In this document: positions 20,820-32,320 of the stretch, piece after piece
Layout of the letters: each line of letters begins with the position of its first letter
Numbering within the stretch: position 1 is the stretch's first letter
Source: Bimastos eiseni
Taxonomy: Eukaryota > Annelida > Clitellata > Crassiclitellata > Lumbricidae
Reading direction: 5' to 3'
NCBI GenBank assembly: GCA_959347315.1
Contig: OY365814.1
Coordinates: 2,779,661-2,843,660, forward strand
Length of the DNA stretch: 64,000 nucleotides
Notes under the pieces: generated by a model
Told to the model about the DNA's origin: nothing
Seen by the model: only the letters and a program-made list of their open reading frames with translations
Databases searched by the model: none
Made by a program: the position numbers and the translations under genes

Positions 20820-21175
20820 GTGACAATGTCCCGAAGAGGCAGGCGGCGTTCCACACTGCAGAACAACCGAGATACGTTGGAACAGAAACGACATCTTCAT
20901 TGGATCATGGGTTGCAGCACTCGTTCGACTACCCAACTCTGAGATGAACTGCAGTCCTTCACTTCTCCAAGCGCCGCCGGATTCCAAGGTAATCAATAGC
21001 AAGTGATAATGCTCGTGAGGCCAGAAAGCGAGCATGGTCACATGGATTGTTATTGGACTCCAGCAGACCTTTCCAAGCCTTGTCTGTGAATCGGAGGTCC
21101 CATTCTTTCTGGCGATGATTCGCTGCTCCTATTGGTGGTTTTGCATCTGTCAGGGTCTTCCAATCTTCCAAACGT
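20820..21175 (-). mobile_element. LINE C-terminal fragment with internal deletion
   Basis: Minus-strand frames read QKEWDLRFTDKAWKGLLESN then ARFLASRALSLAIDYLGI (20990-21130) and jump directly to LESGGAWRSEGLQFISELGS (20880-20990). The zinc-binding and W-D-x-T segments present in the neighbour at 19904-20440 are missing, so an internal deletion joined the two parts. Same LINE family as the pair to the left. Confidence 0.75.
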
Positions 21176-21618
21176 TGAGTGCTGAACTCGCAAGTTCATA
21201 TGGTTCCTCAGCAGACTCTGTTGGTAGGATACATGCCTGGAGTTCGCTTGAACTAGCAGCAGAAGTCAGAAAGGCAGAAAGTGCCGGCGTAGATGCACAA
21301 CGAACTCCCAGACCACCATCTCTCACTCACAAAGAAGCCTGGAGCCAACAGTCATTATCAAGGTCCACAATTTAAATGGTTGACAGTTCTTTTCTCAACA
21401 GTTGATCAAACCGAGCCAAGGCCGGGCAATCAGCGCAGGCGGCTGTGGGAAGACTGTACAAGAGCTTCGGTACACTTCAACTGTTTCTCAGCAGAACCAG
21501 AGCGTCATGTATATAAAGCAAGGACAATCTTCCGATTGTCCCCTCGAGGTCATTAGCCTTTGAATCAACGACCACGTTCACAGCTGGACCTGGAATCAGA
21601 GGTGCACCCAAAAAGTAG
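21176..21618. other. SH3 gene intron, unrecognised
   Basis: Two overlapping frames (21293-21556 and the end of 21034-21375) are open but match nothing I know and lack splice context. GC content is higher than in flanking intron, which suggests a repeat remnant. Confidence 0.4.
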
Positions 21619-22387
21619 AGATTGCAATTCCGGAATTTCCAGAATTATGGGTTTAAAGAGCAGTTATTATCATTATTAGCATCATAATTCATGGAACACA
21701 AGATGCAGAGATTTCTTTTATTTACATAATTATGATATATATATATATATATATGAAATGGCCTAGTAGGTGCTATGTTTCGTGTGAGGTATGATTTTGA
21801 ATAATTGAGCTATTAGGATTATGAACTACGGGCAAAAAGACTTTCCGTGTTTTTCTGTATTTCTACCGTTTTTTTCGGAAGGTTCGATAAAATCCGAAGA
21901 AAATTGTCTAGTCCATGCAATCTTCGGATTATCGAACCTTCCGACTATCGAACCCCAGGCACTCTCGAGTTTACACTTATCTTCGGACTATGGAACCTTC
22001 GGACTATGGAACCCTCGGACTATGAAGCCTTCGGACTATCGAACGGTCCCCGATGCATCATGGATTCATTAACACTGTGGATTATATGCTATATCTCTGT
22101 TCTTTAAATGTGTGACTTTTTGTCTATTTCTATAACCAATGCAACTAAAATTGACTGCATATTAACTGTGTGATACATTCGACGCTACTTTCCTGTGTAG
22201 TTTGGCATTATACTAGATAAGAAGACAAAATTAGTATTTGGATTTGTTGGGAATTTGTTGGAAATTGACAGTGATAGTTGGTCAATACGTTCATAATGAG
22301 AATTCCGGAATTCCGAAATAATTCCAGAATTTTACTGAAAAAATTCCGAAATTCCGGAAAAATCATTATGGTCCGGAATTGCAATCT
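21619..22387 (+). mobile_element. MITE family B, copy 2
   Basis: Left end AGATTGCAATTCCGG (preceded by TAG) and right end GGAATTGCAATCT (followed by ATA). Internal sequence follows copy 1 almost word for word, including the A-phrase array (21878-22045) and an (AT)n run at 21731-21754. The outer AATTCCGG block on the left is shorter than in copy 1 by about 60 bp. Confidence 0.85.
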
Positions 22388-22454
22388 ATACCAACAAGGT
22401 CATCTTCTCGAGGGCTATGCTCGTGCACTCTTGAAACGCAGGGTCATTGTTCAG

Positions 22455-22460
22455 CAATTA

Positions 22461-22498
<38 letters not shown>

Positions 22499-22557
22499 TA
22501 CCCGAGATAAATACTGATCTCTCGGGTTGATAAAACTAATCTCCGGAGAGAGACATG

Positions 22558-22594
<37 letters not shown>

Positions 22595-22640
22595 TATTAT
22601 TATTATTATCATTATTATTATTATTATTATTATTACAATT
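22455..22640 (+). repeat. (ATT)n, (ATC)n microsatellites
   Basis: An ATT run at 22458-22499, then after 57 bp an ATC run at 22557-22592 continuing as ATT to about 22640. Confidence 0.9.
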
Positions 22641-22758
22641 ATTACTATTAGCTTGTAGAATTGTTAGAACTGTAAAACGTACTTACTAGATTATTTAGCT
22701 TTCGATTAAACTTATTATCTTCAAGCTTGCATTGCAATTAGCACGTCTGATATTGCAG

Positions 22759-22901
22759 GTAACGTAACAGAAGGTGGAGTAAGGACTCCAAGTCCTACAC
22801 GACCCATTCAGAGTAGGTCGCCTTCCATTTCAGAAGTCATCATAGAACACGTACAGGCATTGCAGACAAGTTTAATTGAACGTATAGATGCATTTTACTG
22901 A
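22759..22901 (+). CDS. SH3 gene, terminal coding exon
   Basis: Acceptor ATTGCAG, phase 1, matching the previous donor (G plus GT gives Gly). It reads GNVTEGGVRTPSPTRPIQSR then SPSISEVIIEHVQALQTSLI and ends ERIDAFY-stop at 22899-22901. The N-terminal part is Ser/Pro/Arg-rich, a likely SH3-ligand or phosphorylation segment; the C-terminal 25 residues look like a short amphipathic or coiled-coil helix. AATAAA-type words lie downstream (about 23386 and 23545). The overall product from 11295 is at least 311 residues. Confidence 0.65.
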
Positions 22902-23489
22902 CCGACAGTTAAAACTTCCAGAACGACAGGAATCTAGCTTAAACAATCTCCCTGTAAGGTTACGCATATTAGAGTTCTCTTCTGGCCATCTCCCTTCTGT
23001 TGGTCTCGAGAAGAGTGTTGGGAATCTAGAACCTGTGTGTGGGAACGTAGAGTTAGAGCCAAGTTTGACCTTAAGGCGAAGTGGAAGGCATCGTAATACG
23101 AAACAGCTTGCCTTGAGCACTTCGCATGCACTACTAGCCTCGATACTGTTGTCTCCTTCACTAATTTTTCAACATCACGGCAACCTCAAGAGCAATGAGA
23201 AGTTCCTAATGGAGCAATACCTATCTCCACTGATTATACGGTACATATACATCAAACAATAGGATGCCTAGTATAAGCAGGTTAACGAAGCTGCTTATGT
23301 TTGTTTATTCAAACAGAATATGATCGACCGCCTTCGAATACAACGGTAGGATTATGAAACTGTTTTTTACAACTAATTAAGAACAAATAAACATTATAAC
23401 GTTTGTGTAGAGCATTTTTACGAAATTGTCTATTTCATTTAAACTATCTACTCTGATTCCTCCAAACTCTGAAACAAAAAACTTTGATG
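22902..23489 (+). other. Probable SH3 gene 3' untranslated region and spacer
   Basis: Frames at 22888-23262 overlap the stop-containing exon end and are not supported as coding. A candidate polyadenylation word AATAAA occurs near 23386. Confidence 0.4.
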
Positions 23490-24252
23490 TAGGGTGACCA
23501 CATTTCTCTTCTGCCATTCCGGGACACCACAGTTTCATCACCCTAAATAAAATTCAATTGGGAGCTGGGTTCATCCAGCCAACTCGCTCTCCTGACTCAG
23601 TATTTCTCGATCCCAGGTCCCAGATAACCAGATTCTGCCATCAACCCTCTCACTTTACACTCAGAACTAAAATCTGACCTCTTCAAGATTTCCTACCCAG
23701 CCTCATTCGATCTTCCACCTTTCACTTCTAAACGACACCCACCTTAGCAGCTATTATGCCTCCTCTCACCCTCAGGCAGCTATAGACTCGGGCCTCATTC
23801 GGATAACCCTTTTGGACAACCCCTCTGAGCTAACGCGTTGCTCGCTAATTAACGGTTTCCAGCTTCGAGTGGCACTTAAGAAGTTTGGAGTTCACGATTA
23901 TGAATACGATTACACATAAACTAATTAGGCTATTGAAAAATGTACACTGTAGGCCCATAATTATTGTAATAGAGAACGTCGAATGACTTGGTCACATGGA
24001 CTCGACATGTTTTATTTATTTTCTCATTTTAAATAAAGTGCCTTGAAAACTAAGCCCAAAGGCGACAAGGAAACTAACTTCGGCACTAGATGTTTTTTCT
24101 ACTGTCAAATAGTGGGAACAATAAAATGACATCTTCCACATGTTTGATAATAGAAACGCCATTCCGGGACGTTACATTGTCCCGGAATGGACCTGCCCAT
24201 TTTGATCAAATCCGGGACTTTCCCGGCCAATTCGGGACGTGTGGTCACCCTA
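23490..24252. mobile_element. DNA transposon / MITE with TAGGGTGACCACA ends
   Basis: TAGGGTGACCACA at the left (23490) is matched by TGTGGTCACCCTA at the right (to 24252). Just inside, words such as CATTCCGGGAC and TCCCGGCCAATTCGGGAC add to the inverted ends. The AGGGTGACCA terminus is common in non-autonomous elements of aquatic animals. The interior (23560-23800) carries Ser/Pro-rich sequence that resembles a decayed LINE tail (HSELKSDLFKISYPASFDL). No target duplication was evident. Confidence 0.7.
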
Positions 24253-25369
24253 CTTGGATGGTTATCGTAGCGGAATGTATTAATTAAGTAACATTCGCTT
24301 GTACTTTAGTAAATACTATTAATTTTTTATGATAGAGCAACTAATTCTTGTAATCTGATACAAAAACATTTTAGCCACGTTGTAGTAACGTCCAAACCTT
24401 AATTCAATAACACTGGGGAACAATTTTGAACTTAATTTCTGCTGACTTGGATTTTTCACTTGATTTAGACTAAATTGGGCATGCTGATTTAAAAAATACA
24501 GTCAGTTTTTTCTATCACGTAACGTTTTTTCTGTACAGCTTATTCAATGAATGATCAAAATAGTATGTTTTCCATAAGACCGCTAATTAATGGAGCTCGT
24601 TAGCTCAGATGCTTGAATTATTGATTTCATTGTAATTAATTAATTTATTATTTATCAAAATATTTGAATAAAAAAGTTAAATTTGTAATTGTATAAATTA
24701 AAACAGGTTTCAAACTCCTAGCACCACGACTGAATGAGAAAAACGTGCTTGCAAAAGGAGCGAAGGTATTCCACGTTTGATCCAGAGAGAGTGCATTTCT
24801 ATAATACTTTCGATGTGCCATTAGCTTCGCATATTGCCATAGTATACAGAGGTTAAGGAGGAATTGGGAATTCAGATATACAACTCAACTGAAAGGAGAC
24901 TGTCCGTCGATAGCTCAAAGCGGAGCATAAAGTGTGTCCTCCTTCTTATCGGCCATTTATGAGGTGCAGTCCCAAACGGACATTCTGCTTGTCTTCGTGA
25001 AGAACATGGCGACATAAAGAGAGTCACATACAAACATAAATTACGTGTTTGACGTTCAAATGGCATGCTTTCTTTTTGGTCAGTAAAGAGGATATACCAA
25101 GTGACCCTGTTTTCTGTGCACAATTATAGGACAGCAGAGCTGAGCAATGCGTTGGTGGAGAGGAATTAAGGGACAAGATCTGACCCAAGACCTGGTGATC
25201 CAAAAATTCTACATGAGACACTTTTTGACAGAAATAAAATTACATTCTCACCTCTGCATATGAAATTTGGTTCCATGAAAAAAAAATTGAAGCTTTGCCA
25301 ACTGCAGGCAGTGGTTTTAGGTTACCATCCTTATTTTTTTTGCATTTCCTGGCCTGTCAATTGAATAAG
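24253..25369. other. Intergenic, AT-rich
   Basis: No exon or element end recognised; short frames at 24872-25221 overlap on the minus strand and have no support. Confidence 0.4.
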
Positions 25370-25785
25370 GCGTGTGTTTGATGGTCCACATATTCGGCAA
25401 CTTATTACAGATGAATATTTCATAGGAACAATGGCAGAACTCGAAGAGAATGCTTGATTATCATTCATGGACTTTGCATAGGACTTTCTTGGAAACTCAC
25501 ATGCAAAGAATTACATCAAAATTGTCCAGAAACTATTTGAGAGCTACAAAACGCTCGGTTTGCAAAAATTCTACAGAGACAATTTGCCAATTTCCCGGAG
25601 AATCTTGATGACGTCGTTGATGAGCAAGGTAGACAATTCCACCAAGATTTCGAGGTCATGGAGGATTGGTGTCAGAGAAGATGGGGCGCAAATATGATAG
25701 CTAACTATTGTTGCTGCACCACGCGAGATTTCCACAGACTGACCACTGCAGAAAAGAGGATACACCAAGTCTTTTCACCTTAACT
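25370..25785 (+). pseudogene. Decayed copy of a dispersed gene-like repeat
   Basis: Across two frame changes the plus strand reads FLGNSHAKNYIKIVQKLFES, YKTLGLQKFYRD, then DEQGRQFHQDFEVMEDWCQR and RWGANMIANYCCCTTRD. From memory, a multi-copy protein of unknown function in arthropods and other invertebrates has the consensus E-E-Q-G-E-R-F-H-Q-D-I...M-E-x-R-Y-Q-G-R-W; this is a broken relative. Such genes are probably transposon cargo. Stops are present upstream. Confidence 0.6.
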
Positions 25786-27696
25786 ACTTACACAAAAATT
25801 GACATACAGTAACTACATCCTTCGTATGAACAAAATACATTTATATGAACATTACAGTAACGCAATTTACTTTTATTTTTGATCGTATGCACAATTTTAA
25901 ACATTCTATAATAAAAGGACAAATTTGTTGAATGCTGTATTTTCATGATTTATGAGACAAAGTGAAAGTCTCCCGTATCTCAAAACGCTGACGTGATAGA
26001 AAATGATGTGTTCATATCTGGATTCAGAGGCCAAAAGTTATTAAGAAAGAAGTGTCAGATATAAATCAAAAAAAATTGTGTTCCCAGTGTAATCGCTTTG
26101 AGTTCAATCATAATAAGAAATCATTGTTCATTTCGAGAAACCAACATTGAAATCTGATAGGCAAACCAGAACCAGGTTGTGATTTCTAATATTTTTTTAA
26201 ATTTCAGTATGTTTATTTGTTAACAATGCAATTTTATTCATATGTTAGCACAGGGTAACAGGTGGCCCATATTACCCTCGTTACCAAATTAAAGACGAGG
26301 GGTTTCGCCGCATGGGGTCACCTGTTAGACCTGATATGGGTGAAATTGGCAAGCAGAGGCCAAACGGGACATTTGGCTGGCTAGGTAGCCTGTAGGTGAT
26401 TAAAAACACAAGATTAGCAATCCTTAGCTAACAAGTACATTATATTGTTTTACTTATTGGTGTTCTTTATTTTAGTCACCTTTTTTCATTTAAAAACCTG
26501 CCTCACCAAGTAGGCCTACTACATTTTTGTAATATAGGCCTACTTATCTATGTCAACGCTCACTTATCAAGCATCGTGGATATTGCAGTTGATAACTCTA
26601 CTGTGCTCGGATATCTAGGTTTCTCGGTTGTTTGTTCGATGATTTGAAATTTATTTTCAAATTAAAATCGCTACCTCAGTCTTTTCATGACATTGAATTC
26701 ATAACTTTTGACTCATCTCTAGCAACTTCATATAAGCGCATTTGATGTTCCTCATGCCAACACCAATATTAGGCTTGCCTCCATTTAGTTTCAAGGTATG
26801 CCTACAATAAGTTGTAACTCCATTCCCGTCTCCGTACACCGTATCACTAACATCAACTCGTTTAACATTCCGCTAAGAATTCCCATTAAATTTATTAGAC
26901 TGCTTCTTGGTTACACTCGGCTTCCTTGAACCGTGTATCGACAACTCCTGCTTTTATTGCTATCTCTAAGGAGCATGGACCTTGATTATATTATATTATA
27001 TTCTACCGTCTGGTCTATTTAACCCAATTCTACTGTCGCTAATCTCCTCTCGAACAATTTTGATTGGGTCACAGTGAACCTAATGACAATACAATATACG
27101 TGCAGATATTTCAGACAACTTTCCTATATTATAGACATATGGCTATAACCTTGTGACCATTTTCATTCCATGAGTCGAGCTCGAAGAAGCTTCACACCCG
27201 CTGTCATGATTTATTTCTGATTTTACAATCTCAACAAGACTGGACACATACCTTATCTGTGTGAGGCAACTTGGATGCCGATAAGGCTAATAATTAATTT
27301 TTAGATACCTACGCCATAGAGTATAATAGGGCGTTTCATCTTTACAAGGTTAACCAAAGCAGGCGTGAATAAAAACCATGGATGTCACCTAGTCTTTTAA
27401 AATCTTGTGTCACTAAATAGAAATTCCACTTGAAATTTGTTAACCATCCAAAATAAGCAAACGAGACTAACTAGGTCTATAATGGCTACACAATTAAGTT
27501 CTAGAAAAGTAGGCTCTTAGCAGAAAGACATTTTATGAACACCAAATTCTTTAAGCATAGAAACTGCTAAAAATGACATGGTAAATTCTTAGATCTTTGC
27601 CAAACCACGGACTTGACACCAAGCACAAAAATGTGAAGTCACCAATAATAGCGTATCAACCAATGATCCAACTGAAATCGCTGAAGAAGTGTTAAT
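25786..27696. other. Intergenic, no recognised feature
   Basis: AT-rich sequence with several TAGGCCTA words. No exon with good splice context was seen. The 26240-26360 stretch (GC-richer, partly self-complementary) may be a small repeat. Confidence 0.4.
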
Positions 27697-27852
27697 ATGG
27701 CGGAGTTTGCAAATGGAGGAACGAGTGGACTGATTCGTATGGAAGCAAGACTGATGCGGATGGATCAGTTCATTCACATCAACACAATGCAATCAACTGA
27801 TTGGCAACAATGCGCTCTTGAATTTAAAAAAAGCTATATTGACTATCTGTAG
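27697..27852 (+). CDS. Candidate small ORF or 5' leader exon, 51 codons
   Basis: ATG in a fair context (AATATGGCG) opens MAEFANGGTSGLIRMEARLM and closes KKSYIDYL-stop. The composition is protein-like (charged, with a W-Q-Q-C-A-L-E-F-K-K helix) and lies 0.8 kb upstream of the F-box-like exon on the same strand. GTAGGT at its end could be a donor, but joining to 28619 would leave the frame with an immediate stop, so it is either an upstream ORF in a leader exon, a separate microprotein, or chance. No family recognised. Confidence 0.3.
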   Translation: MAEFANGGTSGLIRMEARLMRMDQFIHINTMQSTDWQQCALEFKKSYIDYL

Positions 27853-27889
27853 GTACTGTAGATGGTCAGCGGGATCGTTCCCAACCAGA

Positions 27890-28010
27890 CGGTGACCGCT
27901 AGTTTCAACGCAGATCATTTCGTCGCAGATCATTTCCTCGCTTTCATTTCGTCGCATTTCAGTTCGTCGCAGTTCATTTTGTCTTTGTCGCAGTTCGTGG
28001 CAATTATGCA
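27890..28010 (+). repeat. TTTCGTCGCAGATCA phrase array (foldback-type end)
   Basis: GGTGACCGCTAGTTTC at 27890 is followed by about six copies of a 15-16 bp phrase (CAGATCATTTCGTCG and variants). The start resembles the GGTGTCCGCT terminus of family A. It runs straight into a family A element at 28018, so the two are fused or one truncated the other. Confidence 0.7.
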
Positions 28011-28017
28011 CATTTTT

Positions 28018-28293
28018 AAAGTCCGAAAGTTCGACAGTCCGAAGGTTCGATAGTCTGAACATTGTATACTCCAACATTAATTTAAGTAGAAGCTGAAAGA
28101 AAAGATGAAAATAATGCGCAAAACTGGAAGCTGGATCAATGTGAAAAGTATCATGCCTATATAAATGAAAACTGGATAAAGGAAAAGAACGGTGCAATCC
28201 AGCTTCTAGCTAAACATAATTAAAACAAATAATTTATCACAGATACCATGCAATCTTCGGATTATCGAAAATTTGGACTATAGATGCAGAACC
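28018..28293. mobile_element. Foldback element family A, copy with truncated left end
   Basis: Begins within the phrase array GTCCGAAGGTTCGATAGTC and ends ATAGATGCAGAACC, the family A right terminus. The centre holds CATCAATCCAGCTTC-type units in both orientations (GAAGCTGGAT... and ...ATCCAGCTTC). The normal GGTGTCCGCTCG start is absent, replaced by the TTTCGTCGC array. Confidence 0.75.
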
Positions 28294-28618
28294 GATGGTA
28301 TAAATCAATAGTAGGCCTAGCTTAATTCATGAAAAGACATCAGATCAATTAGAAGCTATGGTGATGAAATTATTATGCCTATTTGGAATCTGGATTCAAT
28401 TTCCATTTTGGCAAAATCTTTCATCAATCCAGCTTCTATTAAAACAATAATCTTTACGCCTGCTTTAATTTAAACGTAACCGTAGATTCGCCTTTCTGCG
28501 TGACCTTGAGCGCGTTAGATAATTATGTTCATTATCATGTGGTAGGAAACACGGCTATTGCTATGATACGTGTTCATAACATTTATGATTTGAAACGTTT
28601 AGTATTTCGTATTTTCAG

Positions 28619-28805
28619 ATGAATATGCTTCCACTAGAGTTGGTAGACATTATCTTAGAAAAGTCGGTTATGCAATGGATGCGGAAGTCTGCTATACATC
28701 AAAATGACGATGATGTCTTCAATATTGCTGTCTCAGTCGACTTCTGCTGGTTTCAACGATTAACTAAACGAAAATTTAAGACAAGAGTTCAGCGACGGGT
28801 GAAAG
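28619..28805 (+). CDS. CARD/NHL gene, exon 1 of the model (F-box-like)
   Basis: ATG at 28619 directly follows a TTTTCAG acceptor; an in-frame TGA lies 35 nt upstream, so this ATG is the probable start and a 5' untranslated exon lies upstream. It encodes MNMLPLELVDIILEKSVMQW, then FNIAVSVDFCWFQRLTKRKF. L-P-L-E-L-V-D-I-I-L followed by a V-x-x-x-W region is the F-box pattern (SKP1-binding, ubiquitin ligase adaptors), but the match is weak and other helical folds are possible. The donor GTAGAA leaves phase 1, which matches the CARD exon 9.9 kb downstream. Confidence 0.6.
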
Positions 28806-30028
28806 GTAGAATTATTTTTTAATGACACTATTAGGGCTGCTGTTAGGCCTGTTTGGATCATCATAAAAAACGTGTCATCGTTCAATGTAGGCCCTATCGT
28901 AATTATTTGGAAGACATTTATTTTTGACTATCAATCAAACATTTTCTAGCATGAAGAATTGCTGCCAAAGAGTGAATTAATGCGTTCCTATTATCTGATA
29001 GAGAAAACCAAAAATATAGTTTGTTTAGACTCATTTTAAGTGCTTAAAATGCTTTCGGCAACAATTTTGTTAAATTTGCACTTGAAGTGCAAATATTGTT
29101 AAACAGTCAATGATTGAGGAAAGTCAAGCGTTTTAGAATAATTTTAAAGTATGTTTTTTTTAGCACAAAACGAATGCAAGCGAGTGTGCTAAAAATTAGC
29201 TTTTTTCTAGTAAATATAATGCAGCGTGATGTCCAAACTATATTAAACTATAGTACTTCTTGCATGATGGTTATTCAGAGGCACTCTCACGAGGAAACAG
29301 AAACGTCCTTAATGAGTCAGAGGACAATCGAGAAAAGTATTTCATTAGTTAAGTCTTCGGTCAGGGAGAAGAGTCATTGCAGGTAGATGGACCCACAGCA
29401 GACAACGTTCTACTAGATATAGTTTTAAGTATTTTTATAGTTATAATTAGTTTTCTTGTTAATCATAAGAAAATTTGCATATAACATTCTGGACATCTGT
29501 TTTTTTCGGAGGGGGTCAGAGCATTGTGACGTCATTTTTCAGGGGTCATGACTTTTGTGACGAGGGGCACGAGGGGTCAAAATCGTCCAAATTTGCTTGA
29601 CGTCATTTATGGACGGCCCCATGTATGTAAAGCTCCAGAATCAGACCATGAGAATAGCAGAAGCATTTAAGACCGACTGAATAAAGCGAAGACGCTACTT
29701 CTATGGGACCCGATAAGAAGTGGATTGCGGTAGCCTAGCGGGATGGACAAACACGTGAGCTATGGTGCATAGACAGAGGGATAGATCGATGGTCTGAGTC
29801 ACCTCAGTTGAAAACAGCGGGAGTGGGTCAGGTTAGATAATTATGTGTTCCGTTAACTTGAGGAAGAAATCAAGTGTGACGTCCACGTTACGGACACCAG
29901 AATGGTATGAGTAGGCAGAAAATGTCTTAGTCAGTAACTGTAGATCAATTTTTGCGAGCTGTTGCTTACTCTTAAACCATATAAGTGACGTTTTGTAGCA
30001 TTTGGGAAGTTAGTCGACATCCAGCAGC
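28806..30028. other. CARD/NHL gene intron 1, first part
   Basis: Mostly unrecognised AT-rich sequence. Around 29500-29620 the words GTGACGTCATTT and TTGACGTCATTTATGGACGG look like a repeat end of a kind common in invertebrate genomes, not assigned. Confidence 0.4.
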
Positions 30029-30078
30029 AAAGATAAGAAACAAGAGCGGACTAGGATAAATTGATCAGATATCAGATG

Positions 30079-30390
30079 GGTGTTCGCTCGATAATCTGAA
30101 AGTTCGATAGTCAGAAGGTTCGAGAGTCCGAAGATTCTATCCTCCGACATTAATTTAACTAGAAGCTGGATAAATTGATGAAAAGAATGTGTACAACTGG
30201 GAGATGGAATTATGTGAATCATGCCTAAATGGAAGCTGGATGAATGAAAAGAATGACGCAATCCAGCTTCTAGTCAAACATAATTCTGTTCATCAATCCA
30301 GCGACTACTAAAATCGCAATCTTATCACCAATCGATCGGACACCACGCAATCTTTGGACTATCGAATCTTCGGAATATAGACACAGAACC
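30079..30390. mobile_element. Foldback element family A, copy A3
   Basis: Left end GGTGTTCGCTCGATAATC, right end ATAGACACAGAACC. Flanks are ATCAGATG (30071-30078) and, after one extra G, ATCAGATG (30392-30399). The interior has CATCAATCCAGCTTC units in opposing orientation. A partial inverse copy of this element and of its left flank lies at 32321-33321. Confidence 0.85.
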
Positions 30391-30393
30391 GAT

Positions 30394-31589
30394 CAGATGA
30401 TGGACCATGCACCCGCGCAAAGGCCTAATTGACCTAATGATGGTCATTTGTCCTGTATTTAGTAAATAAAGGCGGAATATCGGCAGTAAAGAGAATGTGG
30501 GTTGGGTCCGGCACAGAGCCTTGGGGAATAGCCGCTGAACACGGGAGGGATCAAGGACGACTATCTACAGCGGTCAGAGATGAGTATGATTTAAATCACA
30601 GTAGGTTATAAGTGTCATCGCCAGAGCAGAATCTCGTGGTTTACCATATCACCCGCTGAAGATATGTCTACACAATTTTATATATCAGACAGAGAAGATA
30701 AGTGAAAGTGTGATGTCATTAGATAACACCTACATTCTTAGAACCAAATAATACACTTCTCGCACACACCGTCTTGCTGTTCCAGTGCTTGATTTAAACC
30801 GGATGTGTGTCGAGATAATAGTGTTTTATCAGATTCGCGCTCCATCGACAATGGTATTAACACAGATTTATTGTTGTACTTTAGACTATTCCCCTATTTA
30901 TATATGTATATCTATTCGGTAGCGTGAACAGACAACAACATGAAAGCAGAGTGATGAGATAGAGTTGTAAAGTAACAGCATTCTCTTACTCAATCTACTT
31001 AATGTAGACGTATTCGCTAAATGTAAGAGACAGGAATTAGCGTATAGATAGATATTATGATTATCCGTGTTAAATTACTCGCGTGCATGATTGGACTAAT
31101 CGATCGGTGCTAAAAGATCACTGATGAAGCGACAATACATGGCTTAACTGGAAGAATCAGTGGATCCACAAGATGTACACATAATTCAAGTTTTCGGCCG
31201 TTGTGAAGAATTCGTTTAGCATACATGTATTACACGCGCGGTCGTGACGCTGCTGACGTGACAAGAAAAGTCATATGTCATGCGTCCGTAGTACCCCTAC
31301 CAGAGGAATTAGCTGAGTATGATATACTTCATAGTCTGTGACGCATATCTGTCAAGGGTTTCGATTAGTCTTCTTGAGATATTGATGCCAGAAATACATT
31401 AAGATCGATTCGTTTAATTCCGTGGACACGCTGCGTTGCAGTATAATCACTGAGTTAACATCGAACGTCTCCGAGTATAATCAGTGGCCTTGCTTATCAC
31501 CATCATCATGTCCTAGGGTCGAATACACGCAGGTATTCATATTGCGCATTTGACCGTTTATTCTCCATATGCTCCGGTTCCATTCTTTT
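30394..31589. other. CARD/NHL gene intron 1, unrecognised part
   Basis: No element or exon recognised between the foldback element and the LINE end. Confidence 0.4.
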
Positions 31590-32320
31590 CTATCTACGGA
31601 TTTATAAAGCGCCTCACACAGTAGGCCCTACAATTCAATCTGAGGCGCTACCAGTGCGAAAAACTCCTAGAGAAAAGACAAGTCTTAAGAGAACGAGCAG
31701 AAACAGTTGTGCTACTAGATAAGATTGCAGCACGAGTCACAGCAGGAAGACTGTTCCATAGTAAAGGACCAACATAGGCATAGGCTCGATGCTGAGCTGT
31801 GGCAGTTCTAGACTGTGGTACTAGAAGGTCCTGGCGGTCTATAGAGCGGAGAGGACGTCCAGAGGTAGCCGAGATGGGTAGCCTGATAAGATCATATAGA
31901 TAGCGTGGAGCTTGGCCCAGAAACGCATTGCATGTAAAAAAGAGGATTTTGAAATGAATCCTATCAGTCAGAGGAAGTCAATGAAGATGTTGAGTCATGA
32001 AAGTAGAGACATGTGAGAAACGAGGAAGACGGGCAATCAAACGAGCAGTTGCGTTGAGTACAGAATGGAGCGGAGTGAGGCGGGGTTTTGGCAGGCCGAT
32101 GAGTAATGAGTTACAGTAGTTATGGGAACAAATTGTTGAAAACACAGATCATTGGATGGCGCGTAGTCGCCGAAAATGATAAAAGCTTGACCGAGAGAGA
32201 TTAGAGATATGTGCATAGAAAGATAGAGTACTGTCCATAGTAACACCCAGATTGCGAACATATGTCGAGAAAATAAACTGATGGAACTTCCTTGCAATTC
32301 AAGTTCAAGCAGCTGCATGG
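31590..32320 (-). mobile_element. LINE C-terminal fragment
   Basis: On the minus strand, after stops, the segment 31650-31870 reads GRPLRSIDRQDLLVPQSRTA, then AYAYVGPLLWNSLPAVTRAA and SLKTCLFSRSFSHW-stop. G-P-L-L-W-N-S-L-P is the diagnostic LINE ending. The 3' part has ATAAAGCGCC. Upstream the frame is decayed (LGQAFIIFGDYAPSNDL at 32100-32200). Confidence 0.85.

Noticed and set aside
22888..23262. 124-codon frame overlapping the SH3 terminal exon
   Set aside because: It is in another frame from the spliced exon, lacks motif support and lies mostly in the presumed 3' untranslated region.
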